DNA of 51,750 nt, from the NCBI GenBank assembly GCA_002293155.1, contig DBCQ01000032.1, forward strand, positions 1 through 51,750. Direction: 5' to 3'. The position numbers and the translations under genes were made by a program. Within the stretch, counting starts at the first letter, position 1. Each line of letters begins with the position of its first letter. The notes beneath the pieces were generated by a model. It was not told where the DNA came from. It was given only the letters and a program-made list of their open reading frames with translations, and ran no database searches. Below, in pieces: positions 16,883 to 26,394 of the stretch. The stretch comes from Burkholderiales bacterium UBA954 (GTDB lineage Bacteria; Pseudomonadota; Gammaproteobacteria; Burkholderiales; Burkholderiaceae_A).

Positions 16883-17803
16883 TTAGACGGGATAGATCCA
16901 ATGCTTATACTGGGAGGCGCGTCCAGCAACAATATCAAAAAAGAGCGACTGGAGTTTCTCAGTAATTGGGCCACGCTTGCCATTTCCGATGGCGCGGTCG
17001 TCGAGTTCTCGGATTGGAGTGATCTCTGCGGCAGTACCCGTAAAGAAAGCTTCGTCCGCGCAATACATCTCATCGCGCGTGATCCGTTTCTCGATCGTTT
17101 GAATTCCAAGATCATGGGCCATTGTCATGACAGCATCGCGCGTAATGCCATCAAGGCATGAGGCGAGATCCGGCGTATAAATCTTTCCATTTTTAACAAT
17201 AAAAACGTTTTCACCTGAGCCTTCGGAGACATAGCCATCGGTATCCAGTAAGAGGGCTTCATCATAGCCATGCACGGTGACTTCTTGATTAGCCAGAATG
17301 GAATTGATGTAGTAGCCGCAGGCCTTTGCGCGCACCAGCGAGACATTAACGTGGTGCCGAGAGAACGAGGATGTTTTTACACGAATCCCATTGTTTAGGC
17401 CGTCCTCTCCGAGGTAGGCGCCCCATGGCCAGGCGGAGATCGACGCGTGGATTTTATTGTCGCGCGCACCGATGCCCAATTTCTCAGATCCAATCCAGAT
17501 CAGCGGACGGATATAACAGGACTCGAGTTGATTGCGCTTAACAACCTCGCGCTGGGCTTGCTCTAGCGTGTCGGCATCGAACGGCACCCGCATTTGAAAA
17601 ATCTTTGCTGAGTTTAATAACCGCTGGGTGTGCTCTTTGAGGCGAAATATTGCGGGCCCAGACCCCGTCTTATAGGCTCTTACCCCTTCAAATACGCCCA
17701 TTCCGTAATGGAGGGTGTGGGTCAGTACGTGGATCTTGGCGTCTCGCCAGGGTACGAATTCACCATCCATCCAGATCCAGCCATCTCGGTCGGCCATTGA
17801 CAT
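16883..17803 (-). CDS. ilvE: Branched-chain amino acid aminotransferase
   Basis: PLP-dependent class IV aminotransferase catalysing the last step of valine, leucine and isoleucine synthesis. It has normal length (306). Visible features are THTLHYGMGVFEGVRAY, the PLP-lysine segment VRAKACGYYINSILA, and the cofactor-phosphate loop EGSGENVFIVKNGKIYTP with LDGITRD. An AGGGG ribosome-binding site lies 6 nt before the ATG at 17803; an internal ATG two codons later is less well placed. It is divergent from the azlCD branched-chain amino acid exporter across 65 bp, which makes shared leucine- or Lrp-type control plausible. Confidence 0.95.
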   Translation of the reverse strand: MSMADRDGWIWMDGEFVPWRDAKIHVLTHTLHYGMGVFEGVRAYKTGSGPAIFRLKEHTQRLLNSAKIFQMRVPFDADTLEQAQREVVKRNQLESCYIRPLIWIGSEKLGIGARDNKIHASISAWPWGAYLGEDGLNNGIRVKTSSFSRHHVNVSLVRAKACGYYINSILANQEVTVHGYDEALLLDTDGYVSEGSGENVFIVKNGKIYTPDLASCLDGITRDAVMTMAHDLGIQTIEKRITRDEMYCADEAFFTGTAAEITPIRELDDRAIGNGKRGPITEKLQSLFFDIVAGRASQYKHWIYPV

Positions 17804-17868
17804 GTCGTGCCCCTGCTATTTAATAGAATCCCCTATTTTAGCGGACGGCTGGCTCTACAATTCAAGTT
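17804..17868. promoter_or_regulatory. Divergent promoter region between ilvE and azlC
   Basis: The region is AT-rich at 17818-17840. For azlC, TACAAT at 17856-17861 ends 7 nt before the ATG and there is no Shine-Dalgarno. For ilvE, a TATTAAAT-like box on the - strand (around 17818-17826) lies upstream of the AGGGG ribosome-binding site. No operator could be identified with confidence. Confidence 0.4.
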
Positions 17869-18639
17869 ATGTCAGCGCTTAAATCAGCGGTCGTTTTCTT
17901 TCGAAGTCCTCCCGCGGTACAAGGGATACAAGATACCTTGCCGGCAGCCATTGCCATGGCGATCTGGGGGGCGGTCACCGGTGTTGCGATGGTGCAGTCG
18001 GGGCTCTCGACTGCGCAGGCCATCGGCATGTCGTTGTTGGTGTATGCAGGTTCCGCGCAACTGGCAAGCCTGCCACTTTTTGCGGCAGGGGCGCCCTGGC
18101 CCATTATCTGGGCGAGTGCATTGATCGTGAACCTCCGATTCGTTATTTATTCCGTCGCTGCGAAGCCATTTTTTCAACAGTTTTCTTGGCCGAAGCGGCT
18201 ACTCCACGGCGTCGGCATGACGGATGCGTTGGCGGCCGAGTTTCTGCGTCGGTTTGATCCGGCCAAGTTACAGAGGTCAGGCCTGCTTCAGACGGAATCT
18301 CTGCGGCTGGCCCGCGAGCCGATTCACTACTACCGCGCCGCTTCGATTTTTATTTGGCTCGTCTGGCAATCGAGTTCGATTGCGGGAATTGTTCTCGCCC
18401 AGGAAATACCCGCCACCTGGGGGCTCGAATTTATCGCCACCATTGCGCTCATTGCCATGCTATTGCCGATGATGGTAGATCGGGCAGGGATCGTCTGTGT
18501 TGTGGTCGCAGGTGGCGTTGCCGTTTTGTCGATCACGCTGCCCCTCAACCTAGGCCTTCTCGTTTCCGTGCTTGCTGGGGTTCTTGCTGCGATTCTGGCC
18601 GATCGGCCGCAGATAGAAAAAACCAGGCTATCTTCATGA
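17869..18639 (+). CDS. azlC: Branched-chain amino acid exporter, large subunit (AzlC)
   Basis: Integral membrane protein of the AzlC family, forming with AzlD an exporter of branched-chain amino acids. The N-terminal family signature is recognisable (DTLPAAIAMAIWGAVTGVAM and LVYAGSAQLASLPLFAAGAP), with several hydrophobic membrane segments and a PLPLNLGLL-like C-terminal segment. The length of 256 is a little above the usual 230-245. The start codon lies 7 nt after a -10-like TACAAT with no ribosome-binding site, so the mRNA may be leaderless. The stop overlaps the azlD start (ATGA). Confidence 0.9.
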   Translation: MSALKSAVVFFRSPPAVQGIQDTLPAAIAMAIWGAVTGVAMVQSGLSTAQAIGMSLLVYAGSAQLASLPLFAAGAPWPIIWASALIVNLRFVIYSVAAKPFFQQFSWPKRLLHGVGMTDALAAEFLRRFDPAKLQRSGLLQTESLRLAREPIHYYRAASIFIWLVWQSSSIAGIVLAQEIPATWGLEFIATIALIAMLLPMMVDRAGIVCVVVAGGVAVLSITLPLNLGLLVSVLAGVLAAILADRPQIEKTRLSS

Positions 18640-18965
18640 CTGAACACGAGGCCTATATCTGGATTGGCATTGTTGGGCTGATGGGTGCCACCGTGATCTC
18701 GAGAACATTACTGATGTTGTGGCCTCGAGAATTTAGTCTGCCCTTTCGATTACAACGTGCGCTGCGCTTTGCGCCAATGGCCGCGATCGCGGCCATTATT
18801 GTTCCTAGCGTTTTACTCGAGCCGGGTAGTAGTTTTATTGGGCTGAGCCATCCGAAATCAATCGCGGTGTTGGCGAGCCTTATTGGGTGGTTTCTAACGC
18901 GACAGATGGTCGTGTCTATGGCTGGCGGCGTTTCGTTTTACCTTGCTGCTAAATTCCTGATCTGA
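18636..18965 (+). CDS. azlD: Branched-chain amino acid exporter, small subunit (AzlD)
   Basis: A 109-residue protein with three to four hydrophobic segments, of the AzlD family, the small partner of AzlC. Features include IGIVGLMGATVISRTLLM near the N-terminus, FAPMAAIAAIIVPSVLL and a C-terminal VSMAGGVSFYLAAKFL. Translation starts at the ATG that overlaps the azlC stop. The frame extends far upstream inside azlC, but that part is only a shadow. The stop lies 4 bp from the convergent glnE stop. Confidence 0.9.
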   Translation: MTEHEAYIWIGIVGLMGATVISRTLLMLWPREFSLPFRLQRALRFAPMAAIAAIIVPSVLLEPGSSFIGLSHPKSIAVLASLIGWFLTRQMVVSMAGGVSFYLAAKFLI

Positions 18966-18969
18966 TTGC

Positions 18970-21681
18970 CTATCGTCCGGCGCTGTGGATTTCTTGTAAG
19001 GTTCTGCAGACTCTGGGCGCACCTGAAAAGACAGTCTCCCAGAGCGCAGCCACCGCAGCCCGTTCATTTGTTAATTCCGCTGGCGATACCCTTGCCGACT
19101 GAGCGCCGCAGAGACGCTCTGCGTGTTGTCGGCGGCGATACTCTCGATAGGCATTGCCCACGCGTTCGGCAAGGGCCTCGTCGATGAGTCGCAGGGCGCC
19201 TGCCAACCGAAGTAGCGCAATATTTCCGAGGTTTCCCGTCAATTCCGGGTAGTCGTGCGCAAAACGCAGAATGAGGGTCTGCACGATGAACTCAATATCC
19301 ACCATGCCGCCCCGATCATGTTTGATGTCGAACTGTGCGGTTGTGTTAGGGTGACCCTCGTGCATTTTTTCCCGCATAGCGAGAACCTCTTCGAGTAGTT
19401 CAGTGACAGGCCGCTCAAGCTGCAGAATTCGGTTTCGCTCCGCCTCAAAAGCCATACCGACTCTGGTGTCTCCAGCGCAAAAGCGCGCGCGCGTTAGGGC
19501 CTGATGCTCCCAGATCCAGGCATGTTGCGTCTGGTATTCGATGAAGCCTCTGAGGGCGGTCACCAACAACCCGGCATTTCCATTCGGGCGAAGTCGTAAA
19601 TCAATATCAAAGAGGCTCCCCGCTGCCGTTGCGGTCGACAGCCAGACATTGACCCGTTGTGCGAATCGGGCATAGATTTCGGGGGCTAACTCGTGGTCAT
19701 CGTCGTAGAGAAAAATCAGATCAAGGTCGGAGGCATAGCCAAGCTCTTTGCCGCCGAGGCGGCCGTACGCTATCACGGCGAAGCACGGTTTTTCCCGGTG
19801 CCGTTTAGCAAGCGTGCCCCAGACCGTATCGAGCGTCACTTGCAAAACAGCATCAGCCATTGCCGAGAGGTGATCTGAGAGTGTCTCGACCTGCCATCGA
19901 CCGTCGAGGTCTTGGACCAAAAGCCTAAAGAGATGTGCGTGGTGCACTTCTCGTAACGCGTCCATCTGAAGTTCGATATCAGGAACCCCATTATGCTGTG
20001 CATCACGAACACGGGATTCGAGTTCGGCACGAAAAGCCTGGTGGTCGGGCTCTGCGTGCATTGACCGGTTATCCAAGAGTTCATCTAAGACAATCGGGTG
20101 CTTCCTAAGATAGTCGGAGGCCCAGGCGGAGGCGCTCATAACGTGAGCGACTCTTGACAATGCGACTGGGTATTCATCAAAAAGTGCGAGGTAAGAGGCC
20201 CGGCGACTTATCGCTTCTAAAAGCTCGGTCAGCCGACTTAGGGTCTGTTCTGGGTTCGAGGTCTCCGATGCAATCTCTTTTGCTTTAATGAGGAGTCGGT
20301 CAAATTTTGTCTCCTTACTGGCGGCCTGGGGGGAGGGGTCTGCAGCGACACCGGCGAATAATCTCTCGAAAGACCCCCGAACTCGGTCCTGTGTCGTCTC
20401 AAGCGCCTTTATAAAACTCTCAGAATTCAGAAACCCCATTGAATCTGCAATATGCGCAATAGTCTCAGCTTTACCCGGAAGAACATGGGTCTGTGCATCA
20501 TCGAGATATTGCAACCGATGCTCGAGGTTGCGCCAGAATTGGTAGGCCTCTTGCAGCATGGCCACCTCTTCTATGTCGAGTCGGCCGGAGGTGGAGAGAT
20601 AGGTTAAGACCTCTCGGGTTCCTCGAGCCCTCAGTGGTTCTTCCTTGCCCCCTCGAATAAGCTGAAACAGTTGTGCGATAAATTCCACCTCTCGGATTCC
20701 GCCGGGACCAAGTTTGATATCGACCGGTGGGTATTGCCCTCCCATATGAGACTCTCGTCCCAGTGCGCGACGCGCGGCCTCTTGGCGGATCTGTGAGTGC
20801 AACTCTCTTAGCGCAGCGAGGACATTAAAATCGAGGTAGCGACGGAATACAAAAGGCCTGACCACGTCGTGCAGACCGCGGACGGATTGTTTAAACGATT
20901 CGGGGCTTTGTGCATGTGCCTGGTTAACAACCCGCGCCTTGATCCAGGCATAACGCTCCCATTCCCGGCCTTGCACGATGAAATATTCTTCAAGCATTCC
21001 AAGGCTCACCGCCAGCGGGCCCACATCACCATTAGGCCGCAGCCGCAAATCGACCCGAAATACAATTCCGTCGCCCGTGACCTCACCGAGGAGAGCGGCA
21101 ATTCTTCGGCCGACCTTCGTAAAGAAGGTGCTCGTATCAATTGATCGGCTGCCTGGAGTGCTGGCGTCGGTCTGGCCCTCTTCAGAGAACACATAGATTA
21201 AATCCACATCAGAGGAGACATTGAGCTCTTCGCCGCCGAGCTTTCCCATGCCGACGATCATGAGATCTTGGGGCTGTCCACTTGCATCACGGGCAAGGCC
21301 GTGTTGGCGGATGGCGGCCGCCATGGCGGTCTGGTAAGCCATGTCGATGGTCAGATCAGCGAGGGCGGTAATGCTCTTAAGAGTCTCGTCAAACGTTGCC
21401 TTGCCCGTGAGATCTCGGGCCATGATGGCGATCACAACGCTGTTTCGAAACTGTCTCAGTGCGCTCGGCAGACGATCCATCGCGTCTGGTGCATGGGGGT
21501 CTGCCGTCGGCCAGCAGGCCTTGAAATGCTCGGTAAGCCGCTGGGCATCAATCGGCTGATCCGAGGCCATCATCTGATCGCGGGCTATTACCCCAGGGAG
21601 CGTCTGCCTGACGAAATGGGAGTGGGCGAGCGCTGCCTGGATCTGTGGCGAAGGGCTTTGGGGACTGTGAGCCGGAGACAT
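18970..21681 (-). CDS. glnE: Glutamine synthetase adenylyltransferase / adenylyl-removing enzyme
   Basis: Bifunctional regulator of glutamine synthetase: it adds AMP under nitrogen excess and removes it under limitation, in response to PII. Both nucleotidyltransferase domains are intact, GMGKLGGEELNVSSDVDLIY in the N-terminal (removing) half and AYGRLGGKELGYASDLDLIF in the C-terminal (adding) half, each with the metal-binding DxD. The length of 903 is near the family norm of about 930-950. It is divergent from yhdP across 69 bp, which must contain both promoters; no clear consensus boxes were found there. Confidence 0.95.
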   Translation of the reverse strand: MSPAHSPQSPSPQIQAALAHSHFVRQTLPGVIARDQMMASDQPIDAQRLTEHFKACWPTADPHAPDAMDRLPSALRQFRNSVVIAIMARDLTGKATFDETLKSITALADLTIDMAYQTAMAAAIRQHGLARDASGQPQDLMIVGMGKLGGEELNVSSDVDLIYVFSEEGQTDASTPGSRSIDTSTFFTKVGRRIAALLGEVTGDGIVFRVDLRLRPNGDVGPLAVSLGMLEEYFIVQGREWERYAWIKARVVNQAHAQSPESFKQSVRGLHDVVRPFVFRRYLDFNVLAALRELHSQIRQEAARRALGRESHMGGQYPPVDIKLGPGGIREVEFIAQLFQLIRGGKEEPLRARGTREVLTYLSTSGRLDIEEVAMLQEAYQFWRNLEHRLQYLDDAQTHVLPGKAETIAHIADSMGFLNSESFIKALETTQDRVRGSFERLFAGVAADPSPQAASKETKFDRLLIKAKEIASETSNPEQTLSRLTELLEAISRRASYLALFDEYPVALSRVAHVMSASAWASDYLRKHPIVLDELLDNRSMHAEPDHQAFRAELESRVRDAQHNGVPDIELQMDALREVHHAHLFRLLVQDLDGRWQVETLSDHLSAMADAVLQVTLDTVWGTLAKRHREKPCFAVIAYGRLGGKELGYASDLDLIFLYDDDHELAPEIYARFAQRVNVWLSTATAAGSLFDIDLRLRPNGNAGLLVTALRGFIEYQTQHAWIWEHQALTRARFCAGDTRVGMAFEAERNRILQLERPVTELLEEVLAMREKMHEGHPNTTAQFDIKHDRGGMVDIEFIVQTLILRFAHDYPELTGNLGNIALLRLAGALRLIDEALAERVGNAYREYRRRQHAERLCGAQSARVSPAELTNERAAVAALWETVFSGAPRVCRTLQEIHSAGR

Positions 21682-21750
21682 TACTTTAATTTTCTAATTA
21701 CCAATGGGTTCAATAGTGAAACACAAGGGTCCTGTGCAAGAATTCCGATC

Positions 21751-24700
21751 ATGCTAACGCAAGCGCTCGCGCGCTATAAACCCCAGTTACGCCTGATTCT
21801 TCGAGGCCTTGCCATTGCGGTTGCAGGCGTGGTGGTGATGGCTGCGGCCAGTTTGCTGCTCATTCGATTCTGGCTCTGGCCCAGCATGCCTCAGTGGCAA
21901 GAGGGGATCGTCTCGTCGGCTCAGGCGGAGTTGTCAAAGCAAGGCCTTGTCTTAACAGTCGGGCCAGTCACTGCGGATTGGGAGAGTTGGATCGCACCTC
22001 GGTTGCGGGTTGGCAGCCTTGAGATGACGGATGCGGCTGGTCAACGGGTGCTTTCTGTGGGCGAAATTAATGCAACCTTGGGGCCCCGGTCTCTCGCGAT
22101 GTTGTGGCATTGGCAGCCGATTTTTTCCGAGATTCGACTGCGCAACCCATGGGTCAAGGCCCAGCGAGGAGCAACGGGTGAGATCACGGTTGCAGGCCTG
22201 TCGATGGACCAGGATACACACCAGCCCACAGCGATTGATTGGCTCTTGCGGCAGGGGCGTCTGCGTATCGATGCCGGTGAGATGGTCTGGCACGATGTCG
22301 GCCGTGAGCGCTCGATCCAGATGTCTGAGATCACCTTAGCGTTAAACAACCTCGGGCAGCACCACTCGTGGGCCCTACGTGCCAGCCTGCCTGCTGCGTT
22401 GGGCGAGGGCTTCGTGCTGCAGGGGAATTTTCGGCACCCCCTGTTTGGAGCGCCGTCCTTGGTGAGTCAGTGGCACGGCGAGGCCTTTGTCCAGTTCGAT
22501 CGCGTCAATCTGCAGGAGTTATTTCGTTTCGTTCATCTGCCGCAGCAAGCACCACTCCAGGTCAATGCGGGCCAGGGCGCAATGCGGGCCTGGGTGAAGC
22601 TGGCCGCAACAGAGCTTGAGGATCTGACGGTGGATCTTGATCTATCTGGAGCTTCACTGCAGTGGGGGAGCAGCGGGCGAAAGCCAATGACGCTTGAAAC
22701 ACTAACGGGCCGTGTAAAAACAAAGTTATCGGATCGTCAGCAGCATGTCACGCTAGAGGATGTCCATCTCAGGTCCACGCAGCTTGCCCAGCCCGTGTCG
22801 ATCCCGTCTGCGGTCGTGGCGATCGAGCAGGACCCAACCGGTACAGCGCTTGCCACCAGAATCTCTTCAAAGTCGGTCGATATCACCGCTGCGATGTGGT
22901 TAGCAGAACACCTACCGATACCGGAGCAGTGGAAAAAGCATGTCACAGAGCTGCAACCCCGCGGCCGTCTCAATGATCTCGAATTTCGATGGCAAGAGTC
23001 TGACAGCCAGACCAAGGGCTTTCTTGTCGAGGCGCGTTTTGAAGACCTGTCTCTTGCCCCGGGCCACAAGCGCCCTGGTTTCGCGCGTTTGTCGGGCCGA
23101 ATGAAGGCCCATGAGAAGGGGGGGGAGCTCTCTCTCGAGAGTCGATCCGCCAAGTTGATTTTCCCGGGAATTTTTCCCGAGGCCGCTCTGGAATTTGATC
23201 GGCTGTTATCGCAGGCGACATGGACATCAAAGAACCTCCTTGCAGCCGAGGGGGCGAAAACGGGGCCAGAAGTTTTTTTTGAAATCAAAAAGGCCTCCTT
23301 CGAGAATAAAGATGTCGCGGCAGAGGCTGTCGGAACCTATCAGTGGACCGGCGAGGGCCTTGGCCGCACCGCCCTGACGGGAAAAGTGACCCGGGCAAAT
23401 CCGACCCAGATTTATCGTTACATTCCGCTCACCGTTGGCAAGGACACTCGGACCTGGGTGCAAGAGGCGCTGCAGAATGGAAAGCCGTATACCGCTGAGT
23501 TTGAGTTGGATGGGCCGCTGGCAAGTTTCCCCTTCCGCGATCCGACAGCGGGTCGATTCATCCTCAAGGCTCAGGCTGAGGGTGCCGCGCTGCGGCCTGC
23601 ACCCGGCTGGCCGCTGATATCGGGAATCCGAGCAGGGGTTGTTTTTGATCGGCACCAGTTTCGAATTGATACGACAGGCGCGAGAATTAATGATTTGACC
23701 TTAACCCCTGTGCAGGGCCGTATTGATGATCTTGAATCGGATCGACCACAGCTGGTTATTAATGGCGGCTTGAGTGGTGAGTTGCAGCGGTTGATCGAGG
23801 CTGTCAATCAGTCGCCCCTGAGATCAGCCCTCAAGGAGTCAACGGTCCCGATGACAGCGAAGGCGCCTGCTAATTTATCGCTCTCAATGCAGCTCGACCT
23901 GGATAACGGTGACCGCTCAGTAGTGGAAGGTAAGCTCGGGGTTGGCCGTGGCACGTTTCGTTTCTCGCCGACACTGCCCGAGGTCACAATTAATTCGGGT
24001 GATTTAAGTTTCAACCGAGAGGGCATTCAACAGCTTGATTTTCGGGGCCAGGCGATGGGTGGCCCCTTGCGTGTTCGAAGTCTTGCTAGCCCAACGGCTA
24101 GCCGTGTAACGGGAACTACTGCAGGTAAAAGCATGGCCTTTAATTTCGAAGGGCAGGCCACCGCGGCTGGCCTAGAGACGTGGGCGGAGCAGGCCTCGGG
24201 ATTTGGATTTAAAAATTCTCTACAGGGATCGACACGCTATGCAGCGACTTTAACGCTTCGCGAGGGTGTGGCCCAACTCGTCCTGAATACCTCTCTCGAA
24301 GGATTGGGAAGTCAGCTGTTTGGGCCATTTAAAAAATTAGCGCGGGATGATTGGGGCGCACGATTAGAGTTGATACAGACTGAGGCAAAGACAGGCTCTT
24401 TGGCACAGCAAGTCTGGACAATCCAGTCGGCGAGCCAGAAAATTAATGTTCGGCTGAATCGACAATTGAATCAACGGCGTGAAACTCTAGTTGAGCTGGA
24501 CACCCCATCGCTCGCAGGCCAGCTGAAGTGGGTTCCCGCTCCGACTCGTGGGCCGGCAAGGCCGCCGCTGCTGCAGGCGAAATTAACAAAGCTCTGGCTT
24601 GATAAGCCAAAGCCCGTTGAGGATTCGGGATCGTCAAAGCCGTCGAATGACGCCGCACAGAATTGGCCGACTGTTGATTTGACGGTTGATGATTTTCGCG

Positions 24701-25533
24701 TTGGAGAGCGTCGCTGGGGAAAGCTCGAGGCTCAGGCATCACCGGTCATCGCAACCCGAAGTTGGGAGATCCTGCGATTTGCAATGACAAATCCCGATGC
24801 TGAGCTCACAGGTCAGGGTCAATGGTCAATGCTCGCTGGTGGGCCGCGTGGCCGTGCATCGTCGCGAACGACATTGGACGTTGAGCTCGCACTAAAAAAT
24901 GGCGGCGCATTGCTCGCGCGATCCGGCTATCCGGGGGTTGTAAAAGATACGCAAGGAAAACTAGAGGGCCGATTACATTGGCCGGGCTCCCCGCTTGACT
25001 TTTCAGGGTCGATCCTCAGTGGCAATCTCAGCTTAAATCTTCAGCAGGGGCAGTTCCTCAAGACCGAGCCAGGAATTGCAAGACTGGTCGGCGTTTTAAA
25101 TCTGCAGTCATTGCCAAGGCGCATTAAATTAGACTTTCGGGATGTTTTCTCTGAGGGGTTCACCTACGAGAGAATTCGTGGAGATCTGCAGTTCCAAAAT
25201 GGACAGGCTGCGACCCAGAATTTGAGAATCATTGGCGTTCAGGCCTCGGTCATGCTCGAGGGCTCGGCCGATATTCGGCGTGAAACCCAGAATCTGCGGG
25301 TCTTGGTCTTGCCAGAGGTGAACGCTGGTCTTGCATCGCTGGGCTATGCCGCTCTGGTTAATCCCGCAGTCGGCCTTGGAGCATTCATCGCACAATATGT
25401 GTTGCGTAACCCCGTGAGGGAATTGTTGTCATACGAATACAAGGTCACGGGTGGCTGGGATGATCCTATTGTCGAGCCGGTGAAACGCGAGATGCGAAGC
25501 GATCCTCCCGAGATCCGTTCATCAGAAAAGTGA
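21751..25533 (+). CDS. yhdP: YhdP-family AsmA-like envelope protein
   Basis: Large inner-membrane-anchored periplasmic protein (1260 residues from this start) of the AsmA-like group (YhdP, TamB, YdbH), which in E. coli carries phospholipids towards the outer membrane. It has one N-terminal membrane helix (LAIAVAGVVVMAAASLLLI), a long region predicted to be beta-rich, and the C-terminal AsmA-like part ending in YEYKVTGGWDDP. The frame is open to 21268, but the upstream part lies antisense to glnE. The ATG at 21751 gives the family's normal N-terminus and length. It is followed 7 bp later by the nitrilase gene. Confidence 0.9.
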   Translation: MLTQALARYKPQLRLILRGLAIAVAGVVVMAAASLLLIRFWLWPSMPQWQEGIVSSAQAELSKQGLVLTVGPVTADWESWIAPRLRVGSLEMTDAAGQRVLSVGEINATLGPRSLAMLWHWQPIFSEIRLRNPWVKAQRGATGEITVAGLSMDQDTHQPTAIDWLLRQGRLRIDAGEMVWHDVGRERSIQMSEITLALNNLGQHHSWALRASLPAALGEGFVLQGNFRHPLFGAPSLVSQWHGEAFVQFDRVNLQELFRFVHLPQQAPLQVNAGQGAMRAWVKLAATELEDLTVDLDLSGASLQWGSSGRKPMTLETLTGRVKTKLSDRQQHVTLEDVHLRSTQLAQPVSIPSAVVAIEQDPTGTALATRISSKSVDITAAMWLAEHLPIPEQWKKHVTELQPRGRLNDLEFRWQESDSQTKGFLVEARFEDLSLAPGHKRPGFARLSGRMKAHEKGGELSLESRSAKLIFPGIFPEAALEFDRLLSQATWTSKNLLAAEGAKTGPEVFFEIKKASFENKDVAAEAVGTYQWTGEGLGRTALTGKVTRANPTQIYRYIPLTVGKDTRTWVQEALQNGKPYTAEFELDGPLASFPFRDPTAGRFILKAQAEGAALRPAPGWPLISGIRAGVVFDRHQFRIDTTGARINDLTLTPVQGRIDDLESDRPQLVINGGLSGELQRLIEAVNQSPLRSALKESTVPMTAKAPANLSLSMQLDLDNGDRSVVEGKLGVGRGTFRFSPTLPEVTINSGDLSFNREGIQQLDFRGQAMGGPLRVRSLASPTASRVTGTTAGKSMAFNFEGQATAAGLETWAEQASGFGFKNSLQGSTRYAATLTLREGVAQLVLNTSLEGLGSQLFGPFKKLARDDWGARLELIQTEAKTGSLAQQVWTIQSASQKINVRLNRQLNQRRETLVELDTPSLAGQLKWVPAPTRGPARPPLLQAKLTKLWLDKPKPVEDSGSSKPSNDAAQNWPTVDLTVDDFRVGERRWGKLEAQASPVIATRSWEILRFAMTNPDAELTGQGQWSMLAGGPRGRASSRTTLDVELALKNGGALLARSGYPGVVKDTQGKLEGRLHWPGSPLDFSGSILSGNLSLNLQQGQFLKTEPGIARLVGVLNLQSLPRRIKLDFRDVFSEGFTYERIRGDLQFQNGQAATQNLRIIGVQASVMLEGSADIRRETQNLRVLVLPEVNAGLASLGYAALVNPAVGLGAFIAQYVLRNPVRELLSYEYKVTGGWDDPIVEPVKREMRSDPPEIRSSEK

Positions 25534-25540
25534 GCAAGGC

Positions 25541-26380
25541 ATGACCGCCAATTCCGAGATTGATTTTCAGGGGCCCATTGTGACGGCATCCGTTCAGATG
25601 GTAAGCACACCCCGCGTCGATGAGAATATTGCCCGAATGAACTATTGGGTGGGGCAGGCAGCAGAGCGGGGTGCTCAGCTGGTGTTGTTGCCGGAGTATT
25701 TCTGCCTGATGGGAGACGATGGAGACAAAGTCCGGATACGAGAGCCCCATGGGACAGGAGCGGGCTCGCCAATCCAGCGCGCCTTGTCTCAGGCTGCATC
25801 GCGTTACCGGGTGTGGTTAATCGGGGGTACGGTGCCCCTCGTGGCGAGCACGCCAGATCGCGTGCGCAACGCCGTCTTGGTGTACGGACCAGATGGCATA
25901 GAACGCGCGCGCTACGACAAGATTCATTTATTTGCATTCACAAAAGGAAGCGAAAGCTATAACGAAGCAAAGACTATCGAGCCAGGTGAGACGCCAATTG
26001 TCTGCCAGACAATCGCAGGCCGAACGGGGCTCTCGGTCTGTTATGACCTTAGATTTCCTGAGCTTTATCGGCGGCTCGCACCCTTAAATCTAATCGTGAT
26101 GCCTGCTGCATTCACCTACACGACCGGCAGGGTTCACTGGGAACTCCTGATCCGCGCCCGTGCCGTTGAAAATCAGTGTTATGTCCTGGCGAGCGCTCAG
26201 GGCGGCCTGCACGAGAATGGGCGCAGAACCTGGGGGCAAAGTATGCTTGTGGATCCCTGGGGGGAGATTCTCGCGCAGCTTCCCACGGGCGAGGGCCTGG
26301 TGTTGGGCAAGATGGAGCCTGAGCGACTCCGTGAGATTCGCACCAATTTACCTGCTTTAAATCATCGACAATTTAACTAA
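25541..26380 (+). CDS. Nitrilase-superfamily carbon-nitrogen hydrolase (Nit1/Nit2-like amidase)
   Basis: 279-residue hydrolase with the full catalytic triad: Glu in LLPEYF, Lys in RYDKIHLF and Cys in LSVCYDLRFPELYR. The closest recognisable relatives are the NIT1/NIT2 and YbeM type omega-amidases, which hydrolyse deaminated glutathione or 2-oxoacid omega-amides. Placement between yhdP and tldD is common in betaproteobacteria. An AAGG site precedes the ATG. The family is certain; the exact substrate is inferred only from similarity. Confidence 0.9.
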   Translation: MTANSEIDFQGPIVTASVQMVSTPRVDENIARMNYWVGQAAERGAQLVLLPEYFCLMGDDGDKVRIREPHGTGAGSPIQRALSQAASRYRVWLIGGTVPLVASTPDRVRNAVLVYGPDGIERARYDKIHLFAFTKGSESYNEAKTIEPGETPIVCQTIAGRTGLSVCYDLRFPELYRRLAPLNLIVMPAAFTYTTGRVHWELLIRARAVENQCYVLASAQGGLHENGRRTWGQSMLVDPWGEILAQLPTGEGLVLGKMEPERLREIRTNLPALNHRQFN

Positions 26381-26394
26381 CACTGAAAGTCACT

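Noticed and set aside
21268..21750. Longer N-terminus for YhdP
   Set aside because: The open frame upstream of 21751 runs antisense through glnE and does not look like a membrane-anchored N-terminus.
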